A stretch of 12,584 nt of DNA from Baffinella frigidus (GCA_026770585.1 MU646308.1:911927-924510), one strand, 5' to 3'. Positions 5,958-11,286 are shown, numbered from the stretch's first letter. The notes: generated by a model from the sequence alone, not told the origin. Made by a program: numbers and translations.

Positions 5958-6250
5958 CGCTGTGCCTGTTTGCCTGGTGCCAAGCCGTGCTCGAGGCGGA
6001 GTTCTTCGTCGAGGACTGGGGGGATGGTGCTGGGGCTGACACCGGCACCAACGCGGTGGTGGAGGCGTCACAGTGTGCTCTCCGCCGATGGGATGCGCGG
6101 CTGACGGGCGACTGCGGCGAGGGCCACCGTGGACACCGGTGTCCACGTCGCCAACAGTCGGGGGACCCGCAGGAACGGGGCTGCCCTTTCCCCGGAGACC
6201 GGGGTGTTCGCGCGCCCCGTCTTCCTTCTACAACGTGTACTTCAGTGTGA
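5783..6250 (+). pseudogene. Second-frame continuation of the gene candidate, interrupted by TAG
   Basis: Shifted relative to 5418-5957, this frame starts after TAG (5780-5782) with RCCAEEATLVQLGRRQQEKS, then runs through LNHAWAENDHVVVPFA to an in-frame TAG (5918-5920). It continues ITLGGLSGESGVTLCLFAWC, then VLEAEFFVEDWGDG, and ends at TGA (6248-6250). Both TAGs directly follow pyrimidine-leaning sequence and could instead be the 3' ends of very short introns. A disabled gene is the simpler reading. No family is recognised; HAWAEN...VPF is only loosely like a motif near the hAT transposase N-terminal region. The last third, proline/arginine-rich, is probably not coding. Confidence 0.3.
6128..6147. 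repeat. Perfect 20-bp palindrome
   Basis: CGTGGACACCGGTGTCCACG is exactly self-complementary. It lies in GC-rich sequence at the tail of the degenerate gene candidate. It could be a chance palindrome or a binding site for a dimeric protein; nothing else supports either. Confidence 0.7.
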
Positions 6251-6520
6251 CAGAGAACTCCATATCCTGGTCTCCCCAAACCCCACCAGGGGGTCGTAGG
6301 ACGTGGTCATGCTGGTCTTGTATAAAAAAACACTCATCTGGCCGGTGTAAGCTAGCGGCATATCCTACCCTCGCCGGCACTGCACGGGCAGGCTGGCTCA
6401 AAAGACTTGGTTCAACAGACTTGGTCCCTCCGTTCCGTGTGGCCTAGAACGGGGAAAAGCGAGATTTAATAAGTTGATAAACCGACGGCGCACGCTAGGG
6501 GGAACCTGGCGTCTGGGGTG
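6251..6520. other. Unassigned, apparently single-copy
   Basis: Mixed sequence downstream of the gene candidate. TCTTGTATAAAAAAAC (about 6317-6332) is TATA-like but no gene follows it convincingly. Small local repeats (AGACTTGGTTCAAC, then AGACTTGGTCC at about 6402-6426) are present. A plus-strand ORF (6073-6447) crosses from the GC-rich block and lacks motifs. Confidence 0.4.
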
Positions 6521-6558
6521 TGTGTGGGTAGGGTTTAGGGTTAAACCCTACCCACACA
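6521..6558. repeat. Hairpin made of telomere-like sequence
   Basis: TGTGTGGGTAGGGTTTA (6521-6537) is followed by GGGT and then the exact 17-base complement (6542-6558). The arm contains GGGTTTA, the plant-type telomere repeat, so a telomere-like unit is present in head-to-head orientation. Confidence 0.85.
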
Positions 6559-6593
6559 GGAGCACTTCAAATTGCAGGAGCACCTCAAATTTC
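6558..6593 (+). repeat. Two-copy 18-bp tandem repeat
   Basis: AGGAGCACTTCAAATTGC is followed directly by AGGAGCACCTCAAATTTC. It starts at the right edge of the telomere-like hairpin. Confidence 0.75.
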
Positions 6594-6640
6594 AGAACAC
6601 CAGCCTTCCTCCAGGACTACCCTAGGGTCCTCGATAGGCC

Positions 6641-6757
6641 TACAGCGGTACCTCGCTCATAAGGAGCCGCCGCCGCCCCCAGGACCACCGTAGATAGGCT
6701 TACTGTAGGATCCTAGGGGGTTGCGCCTCCTTCTGAGCGAGGCACCCCTTCACAGTA
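6641..6757 (+). mobile_element. MITE family A, copy 7 (internally deleted)
   Basis: The left end is TACAGCGGTACCTCGCTCAT, with AAGGAGCCGCC. The centre runs CCACCGTAGATAGGCTTACT, so about 10 bases (GGCCCTAGGC) are missing. The right arm is GCGCCTCCTTCTGAGCGAGG, with a rearranged terminus CACCCCTTCACAGTA. It belongs to the same arm subfamily as A3. Confidence 0.85.
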
Positions 6758-6805
6758 GGGTGCGGGTGATTAGATTCGAGGAGCCCCAGCATTGTGCGTG
6801 TCCTT

Positions 6806-6926
6806 TACAGGGGTACCTCGCTCATAAGAATCCGCCCCCCCCCGAGGACCACCATAAGGCCCTAGGCATAGGCCTACTGTAGGATCCTAGGGGGGTGCGG
6901 TTTTGTATGAGCGAGGTACCCCTGTA
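6806..6926 (+). mobile_element. Palindromic MITE family A, copy 8 (121 bp)
   Basis: Intact TACAGGGGTACC and GGTACCCCTGTA ends with TA at each side. Inner arms are AAGAATCCGCCCC and GGTGCGGTTTTGTATGAGC, with a few mismatches. The centre holds GAGGACCACCATAAGGCCC. Confidence 0.92.
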
Positions 6927-6969
6927 GCAGCCACGGCTCCAACAGCTCCACCCACTTAGCAGCCACCCC

Positions 6970-7074
6970 TATCCCTGAAGTGGCCAGTAGGCTCATATGC
7001 CCTACCGTAGGGCCCTAGGACCTGCCTAGGACCTCTTGCCGGTCAATTTTGACCGCCTGGCCACTTGGGGGATA
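6970..7074 (+). mobile_element. Palindromic MITE family B, copy 4 (105 bp)
   Basis: The ends TATCCCTGAAGTGGCC and GGCCACTTGGGGGATA are slightly mutated. The interior has GCTCATATGCCCTACC, GTAGGGCCCTAGGACC and GCCGGTCAATTTTGACCGCC. Confidence 0.9.
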
Positions 7075-7142
7075 GTCTGCTGATGGCATGGGCTGACATC
7101 GACGATCCTCTTTAATGAATCGGACTTGACCTGCATTTCGAG

Positions 7143-7263
7143 TACAGGGGTACCTCGCTCATAAGAAAGCGCGCCCCCCTAGGACCCTACAGTAGGCCTA
7201 CCCCTAGGGCCCTACGGTGGTCCTAGGGGGGGGGCGCTTTCTTATGAGCGAGGTACCCCTGTA
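7143..7263 (-). mobile_element. Palindromic MITE family A, copy 9 (121 bp), with a duplicated end
   Basis: Intact TA-bounded copy, centre in the A4 orientation (CCCTACAGTAGGCCTACCCC). The right terminus GGTACCCCTGTA is followed at once by ACCCCTGTA (7264-7272), a second copy of the last nine bases. Confidence 0.92.
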
Positions 7264-7306
7264 ACCCCTGTAGCACCCGAGGAGCCTCGGGCCTCATGTA
7301 GGGTCC

Positions 7307-7430
7307 TACAGGGGTACCTCCCTCATAAGAAACTGCCCCCCCCCCCCTAGGGCCATCCTAGGGCCCTAGGCATAGCCCTACTGTAGGGGCCCAGGTGGAG
7401 GCGCTTTCCTATGAGCGAGGTACCCCTGTA
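7307..7430 (+). mobile_element. Palindromic MITE family A, copy 10 (124 bp)
   Basis: TACAGGGGTACCTCCCTCAT and ATGAGCGAGGTACCCCTGTA form the ends, with AAGAAACTGCC and GGCGCTTTCCT as inner arms. A run of C expands the left arm. The right flank GGACACGCACTGTCCCTA recurs after A12. Confidence 0.92.
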
Positions 7431-7459
7431 GGACACGCACTGTCCCTAGAGTCGGGTCC

Positions 7460-7648
7460 TATCCCTTCAGTGGCGAGGGGGTCTTCAAAGGACCCCCTAC
7501 AGGTCCTGGGCAGGTCCTAGAGCCCTACGGTAGAGCGTACATGTATGCGTCTACTGATTACTGATTACTGAATTTATTAAAGAGGTTTCGCCGTTATTGC
7601 CTAACCCGTGCCATTACCAGACTATGACTACTCGCCACTTGAGGGATA
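7460..7648 (-). mobile_element. MITE family B, copy 5, carrying an 84-bp insertion
   Basis: The outer ends are TATCCCTTCAGTGGC and GCCACTTGAGGGATA, and the interior follows the inverted B order through CAGGTCCTAGAGCCC, then TACGGTAGAGCGT. After that, about 84 extra bases lie before the terminal GCCACTT. The insert holds GATTACTGATTACTGA and an AT-richer stretch, and CTACT occurs on both sides of it. Without the insert the copy would have the standard 105 bp. Confidence 0.82.
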
Positions 7649-7688
7649 CTCCTAGCCCTGTACCAGCCCGGACAACAGGCGGTCCACT

Positions 7689-7809
7689 TACAGGGGTACC
7701 TCGATTACAAGAAAACGTCACCCCCCTAGGACGACCATAGGGCCCTAGGCATAGGCCTACCGTAGGGTCCTACGGGGAGGCGTTTTCTTGTAATCGAGGT
7801 ACCCCTGTA
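7689..7809 (+). mobile_element. MITE family A, copy 11, variant arm subfamily (121 bp)
   Basis: The outer ends match other copies (TACAGGGGTACCTCG and CGAGGTACCCCTGTA). The inner arm is ATTACAAGAAAACG on the left and exactly complementary CGTTTTCTTGTAAT on the right, in place of the usual CTCATAAGAAA. Pairing is therefore kept despite sequence change. Confidence 0.93.
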
Positions 7810-7855
7810 TTGCCCAGACTCGTCACCTGAGACCCACCGTGACCCCATCTTCGAC

Positions 7856-8081
7856 TACAGGGGTACCTTGCTTGTATAACCCTTAAGTGACCAGTAGGAT
7901 CATACGCCCTACCGTAGGGCCCTAGGACCAGCCTAGGACCTCAGGCCCCCAAATTTGGAGGCCTGGTCACTTAAGGGATAAGAAAACGCCCCCCCCCCTA
8001 GCATCACCCTAGGGCCCTAGGCATAGCCCTACCATAGGGTCCTAGGGGGTGGCAGTTTCTTACAAGCGAGGTACCCCTGTA
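7856..8081 (+). mobile_element. MITE family A, copy 12, split by a nested B element
   Basis: The left end TACAGGGGTACCTTGCTTGTA is separated from AGAAAACGCC by B6 (7877-7980). The right end is GGCAGTTTCTTACAAGCGAGG, then TACCCCTGTA. Rejoining across the B insertion gives GCTTGTAAGAAA, complementary to TTTCTTACAAGC. This is a third arm variant, with insertion into its TA. Confidence 0.9.
7877..7980 (+). mobile_element. MITE family B, copy 6, nested in A12
   Basis: TAACCCTTAAGTGACC and GGTCACTTAAGGGATA form the ends. The interior carries GTAGGATCATACGCCC, CCGTAGGGCCCTAGGACC, and AGGCCCCCAAATTTGGAGGCCT in place of the usual GGCGGTCAAATTTGACCGCC. Both arms of that inner palindrome changed together. 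Confidence 0.9.
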
Positions 8082-8102
8082 CAGTAGGACACGCACCGTC
8101 CC

Positions 8103-8212
8103 TACAGGGGTACCTCGCTCATAAGAAACACCCACCCCCCTAGGACTCTACAGTAGGGCCCTATGGTGATCCTAGGGGGGTGGGCGTTTCTTATGAGCGA
8201 GGTACCCCTGTA
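8103..8212 (-). mobile_element. MITE family A, copy 13 (110 bp, shorter centre)
   Basis: The ends are standard and TA-bounded, with arms AAGAAACACCCACC and GTGGGCGTTTCTT. The centre runs GACTCTACAGTAGGGCCCTA, lacking about 11 bases (the GCCTATGCCTA part). It is only 21 bases from the end of A12. Confidence 0.92.
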
Positions 8213-8274
8213 GGGGGGCCCTATGCTCCTAGTCCTGTACGAGGCCAGGCAACAGGCGGTTCACGACATTATTG

Positions 8275-8500
8275 CCTTTAGGTCCTCTAGGTTCTTTTAG
8301 CTCCCACCATAGGCGGACACCGGAACTGGTTCTGCAGAAAGGCCATGCTTCCTTCCGGATCACATCAAGCCCCCCTGTACAGAGGATCGCAGCAGAAACC
8401 GGGCCTGAATGTGATCCGAAAGGAAGCATGGCTTTTCTGCAGAACCAGTTCCGGTGTCCGCCTATGTTGGGAGCTCGAAGAACCTAAAGGACCTAAAGGG
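8275..8500. mobile_element. Complete foldback element I (about 226 bp, 90-bp arms)
   Basis: The left arm (8276-8365) runs CCTTTAGGTCCTCTAGG, then CATAGGCGGACACCGGAACT, then CTGCAGAAAGGCCATGC and GGATCACAT. The right arm (8409-8499) is the complement with few mismatches. The 44-base loop contains CCCCCCTGTACAG. Overlapping ORFs on both strands simply reflect the inverted repeat. It is the only full member here; 459, 2600, 3802 and 5003 start half-copies. Confidence 0.9.
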
Positions 8501-8532
8501 CTCAAGGGTATCCTCATTCCAGGCTCGTAACC

Positions 8533-8772
8533 TATTGTAGAATTCGGGTTGGCTTGGATTTTCCGAGGGTGGGGTCGGGCAGAAATCTGACGAAAATGCG
8601 CCGTTTTGTGTCATCTTATGGGTAGGGGATGCAAAGACAAGATATCTTGTCATCAATCTCATGCATAAGATAGCATAAAACTTGATTTAAGCCAGTCGTC
8701 TAACAAAACATTCTTGGAATTTGGAATTCCCGACCCTGACCCAAAATCCAAGCCAACCCGAATTCTACAATA
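8533..8772 (+). mobile_element. Foldback element H, copy 3 (240 bp)
   Basis: Nearly identical to 4487-4726 from TATTGTAGAATTCGGG to CCCGAATTCTACAATA, with the same length. Flanks differ (CGTAACC and AGACCCAC), so the boundary is sharp and TA-bounded. It lies between the full I element and A14. Confidence 0.9.
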
Positions 8773-8798
8773 AGACCCACTGTGATCCCATCTTCGAC

Positions 8799-8919
8799 CA
8801 CAGGAGTACCTCGCTCATAAGAAACGTCCACACCCCTAGGATCGCCGTAGGGCCCTAGGCATAGTTCTACTGTAGGTTCCTAGGGGAAGGCGGTTTCTTA
8901 TGAGCGAGGCACCCCTGTA
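8799..8919 (+). mobile_element. Palindromic MITE family A, copy 14 (121 bp)
   Basis: The left end is CACAGGAGTACCTCGCTCAT (TA changed to CA, one internal change), and the right end is ATGAGCGAGGCACCCCTGTA. Arms are AAGAAACGTCC and AGGCGGTTTCTT. Its left flank GACCCACTGTGATCCCATCT resembles the left flank of A12. Confidence 0.9.
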
Positions 8920-9021
8920 ACTGTGAGTACGGACCCGGGATGGGCCCGCCTCAGGAGATGACTTTGGGATGACAACTTTCGGCGTGAGGCTAGGCCATCT
9001 ACGTGTTCCGTGGGAACCTCA
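8920..9021. other. Unassigned spacer
   Basis: No recognised repeat or gene. Short ORFs read into the following tandem array. Confidence 0.4.
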
Positions 9022-9157
9022 CAGCCTGGAGCCTCCACGCCACCACTTTTCACAACCCGCATGCACTTTTCACAACACCATGCGGCCACTTTGCACAGCA
9101 GCAGCCACTTTCGCACACCGCGCGGCCACTTATCACACCATGTGGCCACTTCTCTCG
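9022..9157 (+). repeat. Tandem CCACTTTTCACA array, copy M1
   Basis: About six units of 18-23 bases each begin with (G)CCACTT and continue TTCACAAC, TGCACAG, TCGCACACC or ATCACACCATG. The lead-in AGCCTGGAGCCTCCACGCCA is shared with M2 at 12148-12243. Histidine/threonine-rich ORFs over it are repeat artefacts. Confidence 0.75.
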
Positions 9158-9198
9158 CGCCCGCGCTCGTGCCGCCACCTTCGCCACTCTATTACGAA

Positions 9199-9612
9199 GA
9201 AGTACCCGTCTTCAAGCATGCTGCGTTGAGGGTTGCGAGGTTAGTGCTTAGGGTTTGGGGTCAGGTTTTAGGGTTTGGGAGTTAGGGTTTATGGTTTATG
9301 GTTTATGGTTTATGTTTTAGGGTCTATGGTTCAGGGTTTAGGGCTTAGGGTTCAGGGTTTAGGGTGTAGGGTGTAGGGTTTAGGGTCGAAGTACCCGTCT
9401 TCCAGCATCCTGCGTTTCGGGTTTAGAGGTTAGTGTTTCGGGTTTGGGGTTAGGGTTTCGGGTTTAGGGTTTAGGGTTTGGGGGTTAGGCTGTAGGGTTT
9501 AGGGTTTAAGTTTTAGGGTTTAGGGTTTAGGGTCTATGGTTCAGGGTTTAGGGTTGAGGGATTAGGGTTTATGGTTTGGGGTTGAAGTAACCGTCTTCCA
9601 GCATGCTGCAAG
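9199..9612 (+). repeat. Higher-order repeat of telomere-like DNA (about 190-bp period)
   Basis: The marker GAAGTACCCGTCTTCCAGCA (or a variant), then TCCTGCG or TGCTGC, occurs at 9199, 9388 and 9584, so the spacing is 189 and 196 bases. The intervals are filled with degenerate GGGTTTA, GGGTTCA and GGTTTAT 7-mers on the plus strand. The third marker leads into repeat S rather than more 7-mers. G-rich orientation here is opposite to that at 1-49. Confidence 0.8.
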
Positions 9613-9631
9613 AACCCAAAAGCCAACGTTT

Positions 9632-9680
9632 TGGTACCAGCATTTGTCAACTTAGTCCAAAAATCGACGATTTAGTACTG
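9632..9680 (+). repeat. Repeat S, copy 1
   Basis: GGTACCAGCATTTGTCAACT, then TAGTCCAAAAATCGACGATTT and AGTAC. Copy 2 at 9795-9845 matches closely. The AAAATCGACGATTT part also resembles the arm of foldback F (3339-3353). Confidence 0.6.
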
Positions 9681-9698
9681 GGGTTACTCGAAATCAAG

Positions 9699-9775
9699 GA
9701 CACGCACCTCGCTAGGGTCCTACGGTAGGGTTAGTCCTGAAAGCATAGGACCCACCCTCGAGGCGGTGCGTGTGC
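9699..9775. repeat. Imperfect inverted repeat with shared core
   Basis: GGACACGCACCTCG pairs loosely with CGAGGCGGTGCGTGTGC, and TAGGGTCCTA near the left arm with TAGGACCCA on the right. It includes CCTACGGTAGGG, the core also found in families A and B. It lies between the two S repeats. Confidence 0.5.
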
Positions 9776-9794
9776 TGAATTTCGAGAAACTTCT

Positions 9795-9845
9795 GTGCCA
9801 GCATCGGCAACTTTATCCAAAAGTCAACGATTTAGTACCAGCACC
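9795..9845 (+). repeat. Repeat S, copy 2
   Basis: GTGCCAGCATCGGCAACTTT, then ATCCAAAAGTCAACGATTT and AGTACCAGC. A partial third unit follows (ACCGTCAACTTTGGCCAG). A short ORF across it is not supported. Confidence 0.6.
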
Positions 9846-9919
9846 GTCAACTTTGGCCAGAGGTGAATTGTACTCGCGAACCCTCTGCAAATCCAGCTGC
9901 GGCTCCTCGGCGAAGCCAT

Positions 9920-10066
9920 TTTCGTCTCGGAAGATAAGTGAATCAGTTCCTTTTCAATAGGAGATTGAATAGGAGAAATTAGCTAGGGCATGGTAAATTT
10001 AATTAGGCCTCATAACTAAAGTGAAAACGCTAAGAGGGAACTGATTCAGTCATCTTTCGAGACAAA
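9920..10066 (+). mobile_element. AT-rich foldback element G, copy 1 (about 147 bp)
   Basis: Termini TTTCGTCTCGGAAGATAAGT, then GAATCAGTTCC, pair with GGAACTGATTCAGTCATCTT, then TCGAGACAAA. The AT-rich interior contains GAATAGGAGAAATTAG, then GTAAATTTAATTAGGCCTC. Copy 2 (12381-12527) is inverted and about as long. It ends about 45 bases before A15. No clear target duplication is visible. Confidence 0.88.
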
Positions 10067-10109
10067 CTTGGATCCAGAACGACGCGCACTCAAAACCTCT
10101 TCGCATCCC

Positions 10110-10230
10110 TACACAGGGTACCTCGCTCATAAGAAAGCGCCCCCCCCAGGACCATCAGAGGGCCTAGGCGTAGGCCTACTGTAGGGTCCTAGGGGTTGAC
10201 ACTTTCTCATGAGCGAGGTACCCCTGTGTA
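10110..10230 (+). mobile_element. Palindromic MITE family A, copy 15 (121 bp)
   Basis: Ends are TACACAGGGTACCTCGCTCAT and ATGAGCGAGGTACCCCTGTGTA, so CA is added just inside TA on both sides, again a matched change. Inner arms are AAGAAAGCGCCCC and TGACACTTTCTC. The centre holds GGGCCTAGGCGTAGGCC. Confidence 0.9.
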
Positions 10231-10291
10231 CAAAACACCAAAACGGTCTGGGCAGACGTGAAGTCCAACAGCCATTTGCCGGCAGATCTGC

Positions 10292-10339
10292 CAAGACCCT
10301 CGTTTTAGATCCCCACCGAGACCCTCGTTTTAGACCCCC
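10292..10339 (+). repeat. Two-copy tandem repeat of AGACCCTCGTTTTAGA
   Basis: AAGACCCTCGTTTTAGATCC is followed by GAGACCCTCGTTTTAGACCC, with period about 24. GTGAAGTCCAACAG upstream and GTGAAGTCAACTGG downstream form a further weak duplication flanking the pair. No gene is apparent. Confidence 0.6.
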
Positions 10340-10386
10340 GGAAGTGAAGTCAACTGGGCGACGCCTTTAGCCGGCGTGTTTCAGGC

Positions 10387-10593
10387 GAGGGCGGGGGACC
10401 ACACGAGGCTACACTTGGCCTTTTCTTAAAACACTCTTTTAGAAGGTCGTCTCTGCATTGTGCAGTAATTGTCACGTCCCCGGGGGTTTAAGCCCCGGGG
10501 ACGTGACCAATTCTTGTACAAATACTGGACGCGACCTTAAAACCAACATGTAAGAAAAGGCCAATGACCGCCTTGAGTGGTCCCCCGCCCTCT
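10387..10593. mobile_element. Large foldback V (about 207 bp) with hairpin C2 at its centre
   Basis: The left arm GAGGGCGGGGGACCACACG, then TTGGCCTTTTCTT, then AGAAGGTCG and TTGTGCAG, meets in order CTTGTACAA, CGACCTT, AAGAAAAGGCCAA, and GTGGTCCCCCGCCCTC on the right. The outer and inner parts pair well, with mismatched bulges between. The centre is hairpin C2. No protein is encoded. Confidence 0.8.
10467..10512. repeat. CACGT-bounded hairpin C2
   Basis: AATTGTCACGTCCCCGGGG pairs with CCCCGGGGACGTGACCAATT around GTTTAAG, with a single extra G on one side. It is the core of foldback V and belongs with C1 and C3 by its GTCACGT...ACGTGAC boundary. Confidence 0.85.
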
Positions 10594-10677
10594 ACCCGTA
10601 CCCTGGGCAGAGGGCGGGGGACCGTACCTTCTTACAAGAGGGTTTGAAGAAAAGGCCAATTGTAGCCTCGTGTGGGA
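10579..10677. repeat. Additional arm of foldback V with a 15-bp hairpin
   Basis: GGTCCCCCGCCCTCT (10579-10593) also pairs perfectly with AGAGGGCGGGGGACC (10609-10623). Further on, AAGAAAAGGCCAATTGTAGC, then CTCGTGTGG (10647-10675), is the complement of 10399-10427. The right arm of V can therefore pair either way, suggesting a partial duplication or a second V copy inserted end to end. Confidence 0.7.
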
Positions 10678-10709
10678 ACGTATCCTGGGTAGAGCATGAA
10701 GGCCGTGGA
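10671..10709 (+). repeat. 39-bp direct repeat W, copy 1
   Basis: TGTGGGAACGTATCCTGGGT, then AGAGCATGAAGGCCGTGG, recurs at 10837-10875 with two changes. Palindrome D lies between the copies. Confidence 0.75.
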
Positions 10710-10712
10710 CAC

Positions 10713-10789
10713 GCCTACAGTAGGCCGTAGGGCCCTTGGGGGGGTCCTATGAAACATAGGTCCTAGGAGCCCTACGGCCTACCGTAGGC
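10713..10789. mobile_element. Palindromic element D (77 bp)
   Basis: GCCTACAGTAGGCCGTAGGG, then GTCCTATG, pairs with CATAGGTCCTAGGAGCCC, then TACGGCCTACCGTAGGC around AAA. It carries the GTAGGGCCC core motif shared with A and B. It lies within the 127-base segment between the two W repeats. Confidence 0.75.
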
Positions 10790-10836
10790 AATATCGTAGG
10801 CCTAAGTACCCGGGTTTCAGGACGTTACCCTATTAG

Positions 10837-10875
10837 TGTGGGAACGTACCCTGGGTAGAGCATGAACGCCGTGGT
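10837..10875 (+). repeat. 39-bp direct repeat W, copy 2
   Basis: TGTGGGAACGTACCCTGGGT, then AGAGCATGAACGCCGTGG. It leads directly into repeat X copy 1. Confidence 0.75.
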
Positions 10876-10950
10876 CGCGACCCCGCAGATAAACGAGACC
10901 AACCGTACTTTGTTCCACAGCGCGTAGAGAATCTGCCAGAGAAAAAAAAG
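10869..10950 (+). repeat. Direct repeat X, copy 1
   Basis: ACCCCGCAGATAAACGAGAC, then CAACCGTACTTTG, CAGCGCGTAGAGAATCTG, and an A-rich run GAGAAAAAAAAGG. It recurs at 11287-11370 with scattered differences. A short minus-strand ORF covers it but is not supported as a gene. Confidence 0.7.
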
Positions 10951-10973
10951 GGGGACGGTCAAAACCTTCGTAA

Positions 10974-11002
10974 CCACACAGCGGGCTACGAAGGGGTTCT
11001 TG
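10974..11002 (+). mobile_element. Terminal fragment of foldback family E (E3)
   Basis: CCACACAGCGGGCTACGAAGG, then GGTTCTTGG, matches the E2 terminus for about 25 bases. The opposite terminus is not found downstream, though CCTACCGTAGGGTCCTACGG at about 11091-11110 resembles the E2 interior. The copy is partial or highly diverged. Confidence 0.6.
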
Positions 11003-11286
11003 GTTGATATCGACGAGGGGATTGTTGGTTGGATATCACCCAAGAATCGGTTAGGATATCCGTACACCCAGTCTTTGTCCGTACGGTATTGCCTACCGTA
11101 GGGTCCTACGGCAGGTCATTTGTCGGAATTTCAGCTTCAAGTCTTTTTTTAAAAATTGTACCCGGGTCCCAAATTTTGTATTTGGACCGGACGTGGAGAG
11201 GACGAGTAGCTGCGAAATCGATGGTGGCTACGTACCATTCAGTACCACGAAATGAAACGTTGCGTTCTGAAATTCCTAGTAATGAC
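11003..11286. other. Mostly unassigned sequence between X repeats
   Basis: The stretch contains CCTACCGTAGGGTCCTACGG (core-like, able to form a small hairpin), a T/A run at 11144-11154, and otherwise mixed sequence. ORFs on both strands overlap here without recognisable domains. Confidence 0.4.

Noticed and set aside
5917-6279. Minus-strand ORF of 120 codons
   Set aside because: It runs antisense through GC-rich sequence where a plus-strand frame is more protein-like. The product is proline/serine/arginine-rich without motifs, typical of a shadow frame.
6317-6332. TATAAAAAAA as a promoter
   Set aside because: No credible coding start follows within a reasonable distance, and the match is a single A/T run.
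6806-8212. CRISPR-like array of regularly recurring repeats
   Set aside because: Units are 105-124 bp palindromes in both orientations with uneven spacing and nested insertions, not short direct repeats with uniform spacers. There are no cas genes, and the sequence looks eukaryotic.
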